Shown: piece by piece, positions 46,954 to 55,365 of the stretch | Numbering within the stretch: the stretch's first letter is position 1 | Layout: each line of letters starts with the position of its first letter | DNA from: Sinomonas atrocyanea | GTDB taxonomy: Bacteria > Actinomycetota > Actinomycetes > Actinomycetales > Micrococcaceae | Length of the DNA stretch: 64,000 nucleotides | Reading direction: 5' to 3' | Assembly: GCF_001577305.1 (NCBI RefSeq) | Contig: NZ_CP014518.1 | Span: 3,038,001 to 3,102,000 of the forward strand | Made by a program: the position numbers and the translations under genes | Notes under the pieces: generated by a model | What the model saw: only the letters and a program-made list of their open reading frames with translations | What the model was told of the DNA's origin: nothing | The model's database searches: none

Positions 46954-47712
46954 ATGAAAAGAATGCTCGCGCCTGTCGCGATCCTGGTATCGGCTGCCGC
47001 TGCGCTCACCGGATGCGGAGGGGCAACCGCGACGTCCGCAAGCACGGCCCTGCCGTCATCAGCGTCGGCGTCGTCGGCGCCCGCGGCCCCCGCGCCCACC
47101 CCAACCCCGACACCGACACCGACGCCCACTACGAAGGCGTACACGAACGAGGAACTCGCCACGGTCATCGAGGGGCTGAAGGACAGCCAGGGCCGCGCGC
47201 TGACGGTGATCCCCGCTGCCCAGATCAACCAGGGCATGATCGTCGCGAAGCAGGCGATCAAGGCCGCCGTGATCACGCCCTCTGTCTGCGCGGCGCTCGC
47301 CAACAGCAACGCCCAGATCCCGGAGGGGGCGACCTACGCGGCCGGCCAGAGTATCTCCGTCGCGGACCACACAGTGACCGTCATAACGGCCGTGTCCGCC
47401 AAGGACCCCGCGCAGCTGGCCGGCCAGACGAAGCAGTCGGCCGACGCGCTGGGGCAGTGCTCGACCTTCAGGATGGACATCAGCGGCCAGACGGTCATCA
47501 CCCAGGTCCGGCGGCTCACCGAGGCGACCCACGGGGACCGTTCGGTGGGGTCGCTGATCATCCAGACGCTGCCCACCGGGCAGAAGCAGACCACGCTGAC
47601 GGTCACGGGGGTCAAGGGCAATCTCGGTGCCACCGCCATCAAGACCGGGGCGAATGTCACGGCCGATTCGGCCGCCGAGCTGATCCCCCTGGTGAACGCC
47701 GTCCTCGGCTGA
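46954..47712 (+). CDS. Putative lipoprotein
   Basis: 252 aa with a lipobox: ILVSAAAALTGC, cleavage before the Cys of TGC. A Thr/Pro/Ser spacer (PTPTPTPTPTPT) of about 40 residues follows, then a soluble domain starting NEELATVIEGLKDSQGRALT. It resembles sensor-domain lipoproteins of the PknH extracytoplasmic type; function unknown. ATG with GGGGGA. It sits between the LGFP protein and efeB and may form an operon with the former. Confidence 0.78.
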   Translation: MKRMLAPVAILVSAAAALTGCGGATATSASTALPSSASASSAPAAPAPTPTPTPTPTPTTKAYTNEELATVIEGLKDSQGRALTVIPAAQINQGMIVAKQAIKAAVITPSVCAALANSNAQIPEGATYAAGQSISVADHTVTVITAVSAKDPAQLAGQTKQSADALGQCSTFRMDISGQTVITQVRRLTEATHGDRSVGSLIIQTLPTGQKQTTLTVTGVKGNLGATAIKTGANVTADSAAELIPLVNAVLG

Positions 47713-47742
47713 CGCCCCCGCCGCGCCGCGGCAGGGCCGCCG

Positions 47743-48966
47743 TCAGGCGAAGAGTCCCTCCCCGAGGTACCCGTCGCCGTCCTTCACGCCCGGGGGAACG
47801 AAGAAGTAGCCGCCGCCGAAGGGCTGGATGTAGTCGGTCATCGGCTCGTCGATGAGGCGGGTCTGCGTGGCCTCGAACTGGGCCTGGATGTCCTGCTGGA
47901 AGCTCGCGAAGATCAGGCCGGCCTGCATGTTGCCGTTGAGGTCGATCCCCATCTCGTAGTTGTAGCCCCGGCGCAGCATCCGGGAGCCCGCGGTCTCCGG
48001 GGTGCGCGGGTTGGCGAGGCGGATGTGGGCGTCGCGGCGGATCGTCTTCCCGTCGGGGTCCGAGGCGTAGTCCGGTGTGTCGGTCTCGTTCTGCTGGCCC
48101 AGGGGTGCGCCCGAGGCGCGGTGCCGGCCGATCATGCCGTCCTGTTCGCCCAGGCCCACGCGGTCCCAGAACTCCACGAGCATGCGGATGATCCTGACCA
48201 CCATGAACGTGCCACCCTCGGCCCAGGCGGGCTGCCCGGTGCCGCCGCGGACCCAGACGAGCTGCTCGGCCTCGGCGGGGTTGACGATCCCGTCCTTGTA
48301 GCCGAAGAGGTTGCGCGGCGCCCCGGCGGGCCGGGGCGCGCTGTGGAAGCCGTTGACCTTCCATTGCAGCTGCAGCTGCCCGCGGGTGGCCTTCATGATG
48401 TCCCGCAGCGCGTAGTGGACCATGTCCGCCGAGTCGGCGCACAGCTGGAGGATCAGGTCGCCTCCGGTCCACGCCTCGTCGATGGCGTCGTTGGGGAAGA
48501 CCTTCATCTCGGTCAGGCCCCGGGGCTTCTTGGACGCGAGCCCGTAGGCCGGGTTGTCGAAGAGGCTGCTGGCGAGCCCGAGCGTGAGGGTGAAGTTCGC
48601 CGCGGGGACGTCCTCCCCCATGACGCCGGAGTTGACCGGCGGGGCCCCGTCGACGCCGGTCTGCTCGACCGCGGGGAGCGTATCGGCCGCCTTGTGGCCG
48701 CCGCCGAGGAGGCGGGCCTTGACGGTGAGCCGCTGCAGGAGAGCCTTGAGCTCGGCCCGGTCGGCAGCCAGCACGCGGAACGCGGCGAAGCACGAGGCCT
48801 GTTGCTGCGCGGCGGGCCGGTAGATCCCGGCCTGGTGGTCACCGTGGAAGTCCACGGTGTCGGAGGGCGCCTGCTCGGCGGCTGTGGGGGCTGCGCAGGA
48901 GGCAAGCATGCCGGCTGCGGCCGCTCCCCCGGCTCCGACAAGGAAGGTGCGGCGTTGGAGGTCCAC
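47743..48966 (-). CDS. efeB: Tat-exported deferrochelatase/peroxidase EfeB (Dyp-type)
   Basis: 407 aa haem peroxidase of the Efe iron system. A Tat signal RRTFLVGAGGAAAAGMLASC (also lipobox-like) is followed by a Dyp domain: FAAFRVLAADRAEL, NLFGYKDGIVNPAEAEQLVW (catalytic Asp of GxxDG), MVVRIIRMLVEFWDRVGL and MLRRGYNYEMGIDLNGNMQAGLIFASFQQD. GTG start. Encoded 63 bp after efeO on the same strand, with a DtxR-like box ahead of efeO. No efeU permease is present here. Confidence 0.93.
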   Translation of the reverse strand: MDLQRRTFLVGAGGAAAAGMLASCAAPTAAEQAPSDTVDFHGDHQAGIYRPAAQQQASCFAAFRVLAADRAELKALLQRLTVKARLLGGGHKAADTLPAVEQTGVDGAPPVNSGVMGEDVPAANFTLTLGLASSLFDNPAYGLASKKPRGLTEMKVFPNDAIDEAWTGGDLILQLCADSADMVHYALRDIMKATRGQLQLQWKVNGFHSAPRPAGAPRNLFGYKDGIVNPAEAEQLVWVRGGTGQPAWAEGGTFMVVRIIRMLVEFWDRVGLGEQDGMIGRHRASGAPLGQQNETDTPDYASDPDGKTIRRDAHIRLANPRTPETAGSRMLRRGYNYEMGIDLNGNMQAGLIFASFQQDIQAQFEATQTRLIDEPMTDYIQPFGGGYFFVPPGVKDGDGYLGEGLFA

Positions 48967-49029
48967 GGTGGTTCTTTCGCTTGGGGTGACGGCCGACGGC
49001 GGGGGGCCGGCTCAGTCGTCGATGCCGGG

Positions 49030-49794
49030 TCAGTCGTCGGTCGAGAACAGCGCTGGGGCCAGGGCGAGCGACTCGAGGGCGCGGCCGATCGCGCCATTGA
49101 CCCGCTGCCGCTGCGCCAACGGGACCTGGCTGTAGGGGGTCCAGGTTCCGCCGGACTTGGTGGCGTCGATCGCGGCGGCCAGGGAGCCCAGCTGCTGGTC
49201 GAGGGCCGCGGGGTATCCGGACCTGAGGCGCTCGAGGAGGCCACGGAGGGTGGCGAGGACCTCTTGGGTGGCCTCGACGTCGGCGCGGGTCAGGGCCAGT
49301 GCCATGCCGGAGCCCTGGTCCCCGAGGCCCGAGAGGTGGTCCCGCACCGAGTCCTCGAGGATCTCGTGGAGCCGCAGCGGCATGTCCGCCGGGTCCACGG
49401 CGGTCTCCGGAAGGTGGGCCTCGAGGGCATCGAGGTCGGCCAGCAGCTTGGCCACGACGGGCACGAGCTCGCCGGGGCCCTGGCCGTGCCAGAGGCCGTA
49501 CTCGATGCGCCGCAGCCCTGTGAACCGAGGGCTTGCCGCGCCTCCCTGGAGGCCTCGCGACCCGGGGGCGATGGCGTTGCCGAGGTCGCCGAAGCTGCCG
49601 TAGGCGGCGCCCACCCGCTGCCACGTCTGCTGGGCCTCGAGCCAGGTCGCCCTGGCGGCGCCGAGGTCCGCGTTCGCAATCTGGGCCCGCAGCCCCGCGG
49701 CCTGCGCGCGTAGCTCCTTCAGGCGCGCGGCGACGTAAACGTGGTAGGCGGCGACGGCGTCGGACATCGTGCTGGGCGGCGCGGCTGCAGGCAA
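49030..49794 (-). CDS. EfeO/EfeM-like M75 (imelysin-type) iron-uptake protein, without visible signal peptide
   Basis: 254 aa, mostly helical M75 domain: AVAAYHVYVAARLKELRAQ, ARATWLEAQQTWQRVGAAYGSFGDL, RRIEYGLWHGQGPGELVPV, and a C-terminal SGGTWTPYSQVPLAQRQRVNGA. The N-terminal cupredoxin of EfeO is absent, and so is an export signal, which is odd for a periplasmic binding protein. The TTG start (Shine-Dalgarno GAGGTGA) is the longest in frame; ATG 49767 is another. Either export uses the partner EfeB, or the start lies further upstream or was lost. Confidence 0.78.
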   Translation of the reverse strand: MPAAAPPSTMSDAVAAYHVYVAARLKELRAQAAGLRAQIANADLGAARATWLEAQQTWQRVGAAYGSFGDLGNAIAPGSRGLQGGAASPRFTGLRRIEYGLWHGQGPGELVPVVAKLLADLDALEAHLPETAVDPADMPLRLHEILEDSVRDHLSGLGDQGSGMALALTRADVEATQEVLATLRGLLERLRSGYPAALDQQLGSLAAAIDATKSGGTWTPYSQVPLAQRQRVNGAIGRALESLALAPALFSTDD

Positions 49795-49838
49795 GGGTCA
49801 CCTCGGCGGGTCGGGATCGGACGCCCGGGCACCCCGAG

Positions 49839-49857
49839 CAAGGTAAACCTAACCTTA
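49839..49857. promoter_or_regulatory. DtxR/IdeR-like iron box upstream of efeO
   Basis: CAAGGTAAACCTAACCTTA matches about 13 of 19 positions of the TTAGGTTAGGCTAACCTAA consensus, keeping the AACCT and AGGT halves. It lies about 45 bp upstream of efeO, suggesting iron repression. Confidence 0.5.
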
Positions 49858-49908
49858 CCCAGAATTAGGATGCAAGTTCATGATGTAATTCCCGCCACGA
49901 CATCTCTC

Positions 49909-49914
49909 TTGACA
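49909..49914 (+). promoter_or_regulatory. -35 box (TTGACA) of the lacI-fructoside operon
   Basis: Perfect TTGACA just before the first LacI operator. The -10 is weaker; CAGACT at 49933-49938 has an 18-bp spacer. Confidence 0.55.
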
Positions 49915-49916
49915 AT

Positions 49917-49930
49917 GCAAAACGGTTTGC
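49917..49930. promoter_or_regulatory. LacI-type operator O1
   Basis: GCAAAACGGTTTGC is nearly palindromic and follows the TTGACA of the lacI promoter by two bases, so binding would block RNA polymerase. It has the AAACG/CGTTT core of LacI/CcpA-family sites. Confidence 0.65.
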
Positions 49931-49953
49931 GCCAGACTGTGATACACAACATA

Positions 49954-49965
49954 CAAAACGTTTTG
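49954..49965. promoter_or_regulatory. LacI-type operator O2
   Basis: CAAAACGTTTTG is a perfect 12-bp palindrome, about 17 bp before the lacI ATG and 36 bp (centre to centre) from O1. Confidence 0.7.
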
Positions 49966-49982
49966 GAAGCGAGGTGGAAGCG

Positions 49983-51035
49983 ATGGCCAAGGTCGGAATC
50001 CGCGACGTGTCGAGGGCAGCCGGCGTGTCCGTCACGACCGTCTCGCACGCGCTCAGCGAGACGCACCAGTCCCGCGTGAACCCCGAAACCCGCGAGCACG
50101 TCCAGCAGGTTGCGGCACGCCTGGGCTATGCGCCGAACCGGATCGCCGTCGCCCTGCGCAACCAGCGGTCCCAGCTGCTGGGCTTCGTCAGTGACGAGAT
50201 CGCGAGCACACCCTTCGCAGGGGAACTGGTTCTGGGCGCCCAGGACGCCGCCTACGAGCGGGGATGGCTTCTCATGCTCGTCGACAGCGGCCGGAACCCG
50301 GAGCTGGAGGAGAAGCAGGTCAACACCCTGCTCCAGCATCAGGTGGACGGAATCGTCATCGCGAAGATGTACCACCAGGAGGCCAGTGTTCCCGCCGCCG
50401 TGGCGGGGATTCCGGCGGTGCTGCTGGATGCCTTCGACCCCGAGGGCACGCTCTCCTCGGTCGTGCCCGACGAAGTCGGCGCGGCCAGCACCGCCGTCCA
50501 GGAGCTGATCGATGCCGGCCACCGGCGGATCGGCTTCATCAACAACAGCGACGACATCCCGGCGGCATTCGGGCGCCTCGAAGGGTACCGCGCGGCGCTC
50601 GCCGCCGCGGGGATCGGGTTCGACCCGGATCTCGTGACGCGCCAGGCCCCCGAGGTGCCCGGCGGCCGGGCCGGTGCCGAGAAGCTCCTCGGGCTTGCTG
50701 AACCGCCCACTGCGCTGTTCTGCTTCCACGACCGGCAGGCCTTCGGCGCCTACGAGGTCGCAGCCCGGCTGGGACTGCGGATCCCGGACGACCTCTCGGT
50801 GGTGAGCATCGACAACTTCGAGATCATCGCCGACGGGCTGTGGCCGGGCCTGACCTCCGTGGCCCTTCCGCACTACGAGATGGGACGCTGGGCCGTCACC
50901 CGCCTCCTGGACGAGATCGAGCATCCCGAGGAGGCCGGCGAACCGGTCCATCTCGACTTCGAATGCCCGATTGTCCGGCGGGGGTCGGTGGCCCCGCCCC
51001 ACTCGAGTTCGCCCGGCCCCGAGGCCTCTTCCTAG
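49983..51035 (+). CDS. LacI-family repressor of the fructoside operon
   Basis: 350 aa. Helix-turn-helix VGIRDVSRAAGVSVTTVSHALS with the hinge (ARLGYAPNRIAVALR), then a periplasmic-binding-like sugar domain: LGFVSDEIASTPFAGELVLGAQ, VDGIVIAKMYHQEA, DAGHRRIGFINNSDD, and PDDLSVVSIDNFEI. ATG 49983 has GAGGTGG upstream. It is the first gene of a co-directional sugar operon and is flanked upstream by two operators, so autoregulation and control of the operon are likely. The effector is probably a fructoside. Confidence 0.92.
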   Translation: MAKVGIRDVSRAAGVSVTTVSHALSETHQSRVNPETREHVQQVAARLGYAPNRIAVALRNQRSQLLGFVSDEIASTPFAGELVLGAQDAAYERGWLLMLVDSGRNPELEEKQVNTLLQHQVDGIVIAKMYHQEASVPAAVAGIPAVLLDAFDPEGTLSSVVPDEVGAASTAVQELIDAGHRRIGFINNSDDIPAAFGRLEGYRAALAAAGIGFDPDLVTRQAPEVPGGRAGAEKLLGLAEPPTALFCFHDRQAFGAYEVAARLGLRIPDDLSVVSIDNFEIIADGLWPGLTSVALPHYEMGRWAVTRLLDEIEHPEEAGEPVHLDFECPIVRRGSVAPPHSSSPGPEASS

Positions 51036-51057
51036 GTCCGAGCCGGTTCACCCAGTC

Positions 51058-51087
51058 GGGGTGCGGCTGCTGCAACAGCCGCACCCC
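51058..51087 (+). terminator. Intercistronic hairpin between lacI and the ABC genes
   Basis: 12-bp perfect stem GGGGTGCGGCTG / CAGCCGCACCCC with a 6-nt loop. It sits between the lacI stop and the substrate-binding gene. It may be an attenuator that lowers read-through, or an mRNA-stabilising element, since no separate promoter is evident. Confidence 0.6.
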
Positions 51088-51144
51088 GGTCGGAACCATC
51101 CGTCCCCTTCCCATCCATCCACGGAATCGAAAAGGAAAAAGCGC

Positions 51145-52437
51145 ATGAAGACAGCGCTCAGGCGGCTCCTCGCTGCCAGTGTAGCGGCGGCCGCGATCGG
51201 CGGAAGCCTGGCCGCGTGCGGCAAGAGCACCACCGGCTCTGGCGATGGAGCCAACGGCACGCTCACCCTCTGGACCCACAACGCGGGCAATGCTGCCGAG
51301 CTCGCGGCCGACCAGTCGGTCGTCGACGCGTTCAACAAGAGCCAGAGCAAGGTCCAGATCAAGGTCCAGGCATTTCCCCAGGACTCGTACAACAACTCGG
51401 TGGTGGCTGCCGCCGCCGCCCACAAGCTGCCCTGCCTTCTGGACATCGACGAGCCCAACGTCCCCAACTGGGCGTGGTCGAAGTACCTGCAGCCGCTCAA
51501 CCTGAGCGCCGACCTGTCCAAGAACCTGCCCTCGACCGTCGGCAAGTGGAGCGGGCAGACCTACTCGGTGGGCCTCTACGATGTCTCGCTGGCGATGCTC
51601 GCCCGCGCCTCGGACCTCAAGGCTGCCGGAGTGCGCGTCCCGACAACGGACAAGCCCTGGACCAAGGACGAGTTCAGCGCCGCACTCGCCTCGCTGAAGA
51701 AGCTCGGCAAGTGGGACCACCCGCTCGACCTCGGCACGGGAGGCACCGGCGAGTGGCTCCCCTACGCCTACTCGCCGTTCCTCCAGTCGTTCGGCGGAGA
51801 CCTCGTCAACCGCACCGACTACCAGAGCGCGGACGGCGCCCTCAATGGCGACAAGGCAGTCGCGTGGGCCCAGTGGTTCCACGGCCTCGTCAGCAGCGGC
51901 TACATGGCACAGAAGAGCGGCCAGGACCCGACGAAGGACTTCCTCAACGGCAAGAGCGCGATCCTCTATACCGGCTCGTGGGCTGCCGACCAGGCGCGCA
52001 AGGCCCTCGGGAAGGACCTTGTGGTGCTCCCGCCGCCGGACCTCGGCACGGGCCCGAAGGTGGGCGGCGGTTCCTGGCAGTGGGGCGTCACGGCCGGCTG
52101 CCAGAACTCGCAGGCCGCGATGGACTTCCTGTCCTTCATGCTCAAGCCCGAGAACGTCGCCAAGGTCGCCCAGGCCACCGGGACCATCCCCGCGACCGAG
52201 GAAGCCTCGGCGCTCGATCCGGCGTACGCGCCGGGCGGGGAAGACAGCATCTTCCGCCAGTTCTCCAAGAGCTACGCCGTGATGCGCCCCGAGACGCCGG
52301 CCTACCCGTACATCGCGACTGAGTTCGGCAAGACCGTCCAGGACATCCTCTCCGGCGGTGACCCCAAGTCCGCGCTGGACAAGGCCACCAAGGACATCAA
52401 CGACAACATCAAGTCCAACAACGGCTACAAGAGCTGA
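51145..52437 (+). CDS. ABC transporter sugar-binding lipoprotein
   Basis: 430 aa. Lipobox LAASVAAAAIGGSLAAC (Cys anchors), then a SBP_bac_1 fold: TLTLWTHNAGNAAELAADQ, FPQDSYNNSVVAAAAAHKLPCLLDIDEPNV, YTGSWAADQARKALG, GGGSWQWGVTAGCQNSQAAMDF. It would bind a di- or oligosaccharide for the two permeases behind it. Start ATG 51145 with AAGGAA. Substrate class (fructooligosaccharide or sucrose) is inferred from the GH32 and fructokinase partners. Confidence 0.92.
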   Translation: MKTALRRLLAASVAAAAIGGSLAACGKSTTGSGDGANGTLTLWTHNAGNAAELAADQSVVDAFNKSQSKVQIKVQAFPQDSYNNSVVAAAAAHKLPCLLDIDEPNVPNWAWSKYLQPLNLSADLSKNLPSTVGKWSGQTYSVGLYDVSLAMLARASDLKAAGVRVPTTDKPWTKDEFSAALASLKKLGKWDHPLDLGTGGTGEWLPYAYSPFLQSFGGDLVNRTDYQSADGALNGDKAVAWAQWFHGLVSSGYMAQKSGQDPTKDFLNGKSAILYTGSWAADQARKALGKDLVVLPPPDLGTGPKVGGGSWQWGVTAGCQNSQAAMDFLSFMLKPENVAKVAQATGTIPATEEASALDPAYAPGGEDSIFRQFSKSYAVMRPETPAYPYIATEFGKTVQDILSGGDPKSALDKATKDINDNIKSNNGYKS

Positions 52438-52440
52438 CCA

Positions 52441-52474
52441 CCAGGGGGCGCCGCCCACGGCGGCCCCCCCCTGG
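52441..52474 (+). terminator. GC hairpin after the substrate-binding gene
   Basis: CCAGGGGG..GCCGCC pairs with GGCGGC..CCCCCTGG around a CAC loop, with a small bulge. It lies directly after the binding-protein stop, the classic place for an element that raises binding-protein levels over permeases. Confidence 0.6.
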
Positions 52475-52511
52475 GCCTCCCTGCTCGCAACTCGTCACGA
52501 CTGGAACTCCC

Positions 52512-53495
52512 ATGACTGCCAACCACCTTCTCGACCGCGTCCCTCACCGGTCCGGATCCCGCAAGCCTTCCCCGCCTGGACAGGTCCAGGACGCCAGGGC
52601 CCGCTCCCGCAGCATTGGCCGCAGCCGCCGCCGGGAGGAGCGCGTCGGGTGGGCCATGCTGGGGCCCGCCGTCCTCCTCCTGATCGTCTTCGTCTTCGTC
52701 CCGGCGCTGCTCGCCTTCGGGCTCGCCTTCACGAACGCGCGGCTCCTGGCCCCGTACGCGCCATCGTTCGTGGGCCTGGACAACTTCGTGCGCCTCTTCC
52801 AGGACGAGACGTTCTGGCACTCGCTGGCCAACGTCGCCTACTTCGCGGTCGTCGTCGTGCCGGTGCAGTCCGGCCTTGCCCTCGCGATGGCGCTCCTGGT
52901 CAATGTGAAGGTGCGCGGCGTCAACTTCTTCCGCACCCTGTACTTCCTGCCCGTGGTGACCTCGATGGTCGTCGTCTCGCTCCTGTGGCTCTTCATCTAC
53001 CGCCAGGACGGCCTGCTGAACGAGATCATCGACAGGGCCACCTTCGGGCTGGTCCACGGCCCGGACTGGCTCAACAACACCGCCACGGCCATGCCCGCCA
53101 TCATCCTGATGTCGGTCTGGCAGGCCGCCGGCTTCCATATGATCATCTGGCTCTCAGGCCTGCAGACCATCCCGGCGGACCTCTACGAGGCCGCGGCGAT
53201 CGACGGCGTGGGCGGGTGGCAGCGCTTCCGGTACATCACCTGGCCCAGCCTGCGCCCCACCCGGAACCTGATCCTCATCACCATCACGATCCAAGCGCTG
53301 AGCCTCTTCACGCAGGTCAACGTCATGACCCAGGGCGGCCCCCTGGAATCGACGAGCACGATCGTCTACCAGGCCGTCCAGACCGGGTTCCAGCAGCAGG
53401 AGACGTCCTACGCCTCGGCGATCTCGCTCGTCTTCTTCGTCCTGGTGCTCCTCGTCTCCGGCGTCCAGCGCTACCTCACCCGAGAGAAGTCCTGA
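52512..53495 (+). CDS. ABC sugar transporter permease (MalF type)
   Basis: 327 aa, six membrane helices after a basic N-terminus of about 45 residues. The EAA loop is EAAAIDGVGGWQRFRYITWPSL. VGWAMLGPAVLLLIVFVFVPALLAFGLAF starts the core. It forms the channel with the next permease. No ATPase gene is present, so a shared MsiK/UgpC-type ATPase is likely. Confidence 0.93.
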   Translation: MTANHLLDRVPHRSGSRKPSPPGQVQDARARSRSIGRSRRREERVGWAMLGPAVLLLIVFVFVPALLAFGLAFTNARLLAPYAPSFVGLDNFVRLFQDETFWHSLANVAYFAVVVVPVQSGLALAMALLVNVKVRGVNFFRTLYFLPVVTSMVVVSLLWLFIYRQDGLLNEIIDRATFGLVHGPDWLNNTATAMPAIILMSVWQAAGFHMIIWLSGLQTIPADLYEAAAIDGVGGWQRFRYITWPSLRPTRNLILITITIQALSLFTQVNVMTQGGPLESTSTIVYQAVQTGFQQQETSYASAISLVFFVLVLLVSGVQRYLTREKS

Positions 53496-53497
53496 CC

Positions 53498-54439
53498 ATG
53501 GCCACCGTCCAGCCCCCTGCCCGCTCCCCGCTGGCCCCACTCCGCCTCCGCAAGCCCGCAGCCCGCGGGCTGCGGCCTGGAACAGGCCTTGGCGGGTGGC
53601 TCGTCCGCATCGCCCTCGGCATCGTCTTCAGCTTCCCGCTGCTGTTCATGTTCGTGTCCTCGCTCAAGCCCGACCAGCAGATCTTCGGCGACCTGTCCTC
53701 GATCGCGGCGTTCCTGCCTGTCGGCCACCTTTCGCTCGACAACTACTCGGCTGTCTTCGACCGGGTCCCCGCCGCGCGCTTCCTGGTCAACTCGATCGGC
53801 ATCTCCGTGGTGACGGTGGTGCTCGGGGTGATCATCAACTCGATGGCCGCGTTCGCGCTGTCCCGCATGCGGGTCCGCGGAAAGGCGATCATCCTCACCC
53901 TCATCATCGCCACGCTCATCGTGCCCTTCGAAACCCTTGCCCTGCCGCTCGTGTGGTGGGTCAACCAGCTCCCCTGGCTCCAGCTCGACGGATTCAACCT
54001 CACCCTCACCACCGGCTGGCTCGACACCTACCGCGTGCAGATCCTCCCCTTCGTCGCCAACGCCTTCTCCATCTACCTCTTCCACCAGTACTTCGAGTCC
54101 ATCCCGAAGGAACTCGACGAGGCGGCCCGCATGGACGGCGCAGGCTGGTTCACGATCTACCGCCGGGTGGTCATGCCGCTCTCCGGGCCGGCGATCGCCA
54201 CGGTGGCCATCCTGACGTTCCTCCCGGCGTGGAACTCGTACCTGTGGCCCCTCATGGTGGTGCAGAGTGAGGAGCTCCGCCCCGTGATGATCGGGGTGCA
54301 GTACTTCTTCCAGCTCAACGTCTCCTGGGGCCAGGTCATGGCGTACACCTCGATCATCACGCTCCCGGTGGTGGCGCTGTTCGTGGCCTTCCAGCGCGCC
54401 TTCGTGAACAGCATTGCCGCCAGCGGGGTCAAGGGATGA
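53498..54439 (+). CDS. ABC sugar transporter permease (MalG type)
   Basis: 313 aa with six helices; EAA loop DEAARMDGAGWFTIYRRVVMPLS, FPLLFMFVSSLKPDQQIF near the start and IAASGVKG at the end. It is 2 bp after the first permease and its stop overlaps the kinase ATG (ATGA). Confidence 0.93.
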   Translation: MATVQPPARSPLAPLRLRKPAARGLRPGTGLGGWLVRIALGIVFSFPLLFMFVSSLKPDQQIFGDLSSIAAFLPVGHLSLDNYSAVFDRVPAARFLVNSIGISVVTVVLGVIINSMAAFALSRMRVRGKAIILTLIIATLIVPFETLALPLVWWVNQLPWLQLDGFNLTLTTGWLDTYRVQILPFVANAFSIYLFHQYFESIPKELDEAARMDGAGWFTIYRRVVMPLSGPAIATVAILTFLPAWNSYLWPLMVVQSEELRPVMIGVQYFFQLNVSWGQVMAYTSIITLPVVALFVAFQRAFVNSIAASGVKG

Positions 54440-55359
54440 ACGTCCTTGTCATCGGAGAGAGCCTCGTCGACATCATCCACGCGCCGTCGGGCACCGAGGA
54501 GCACCCCGGCGGTTCGCCGGCGAACGTCGCCCTCGGCCTCGCACGGCTCGGGGTCCGGACATCGTTTCTGACGGCGCTGGGCACGGATCGGCGTGGGCAG
54601 GCCGTCGCGGACCACCTCGCCGGGGCCGGAGTGGCAGTCCTTGCCGAGTCCTGGTCGGCCCCCGCCACCTCGACTGCCTCGGCGTACATCGCGGACGACG
54701 GCGCCGCCCGCTACGCGTTCGACCTCGCCTGGGCGCTCCCCGCGGATATCCGGCTTCCCGTCGCCGACCATGTCCACATCGGGTCGGTGGCGGCGTTCCT
54801 CGCACCAGGCGCCCAAAGGGTCGAGGAGATCGTCAGGGCACTGCCCGCCGGAGCGACGGTGAGCTTCGATCCCAACATCCGTCCCGGCCTCGTCGGCGAT
54901 CAGCGCGAGGCCCAGGAGCGCTTCGAGCGGCTTGCGGCCCTCGCCGACATCGTCAAGCTCAGCGACGATGACGCCGGTTTCCTGTACCCGGGGCTCCCGG
55001 CCCGCGAGGCGCTGGGCACCATCGCCGCGCTCGGGCCACGGGTGGTCGCGCTCACCGCCGGCGCCGCCGGTTCGCTGCTGGCGTCACCGCGGGGAACGGC
55101 CGACGCCGCCGCGGTGCCTGCCACGGTCGCGGACACCGTAGGCGCGGGCGACAGCTTCATGGCGGCCCTCCTCTTCGCCCTGCTCGGCCCGGGGCGCCCG
55201 CTCCTCGACACGCTCAGCGACGCCGCGCTCGCCTCGGCCGGAGCCTTCGCCGCCCGTGCAGCCGCCATCACGGTCTCCCGCACCGGTGCCGAGCCACCGC
55301 TCCTCGCCGAGATGGCCGCCGGATCCGTGTCCCCGTCGCACACCCTGCTACAGAACTGA
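54436..55359 (+). CDS. PfkB-family fructokinase
   Basis: 307 aa ribokinase-type sugar kinase. Start NVLVIGESLVDII; the substrate-binding GGSPANVALGLARLG; catalytic DTVGAGDSFMAALLFA (base Asp and oxyanion loop). With GH32 downstream it most likely phosphorylates fructose to fructose-6-phosphate; other hexoses cannot be excluded. Confidence 0.9.
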   Translation: MNVLVIGESLVDIIHAPSGTEEHPGGSPANVALGLARLGVRTSFLTALGTDRRGQAVADHLAGAGVAVLAESWSAPATSTASAYIADDGAARYAFDLAWALPADIRLPVADHVHIGSVAAFLAPGAQRVEEIVRALPAGATVSFDPNIRPGLVGDQREAQERFERLAALADIVKLSDDDAGFLYPGLPAREALGTIAALGPRVVALTAGAAGSLLASPRGTADAAAVPATVADTVGAGDSFMAALLFALLGPGRPLLDTLSDAALASAGAFAARAAAITVSRTGAEPPLLAEMAAGSVSPSHTLLQN

Positions 55360-55365
55360 CCCATC

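Noticed and set aside
50896..52458. A 520-aa antisense frame over the sugar-binding gene
   Set aside because: The plus-strand gene has a signal peptide, lipobox and a real fold; the antisense frame is the mirror of high-GC codon bias.
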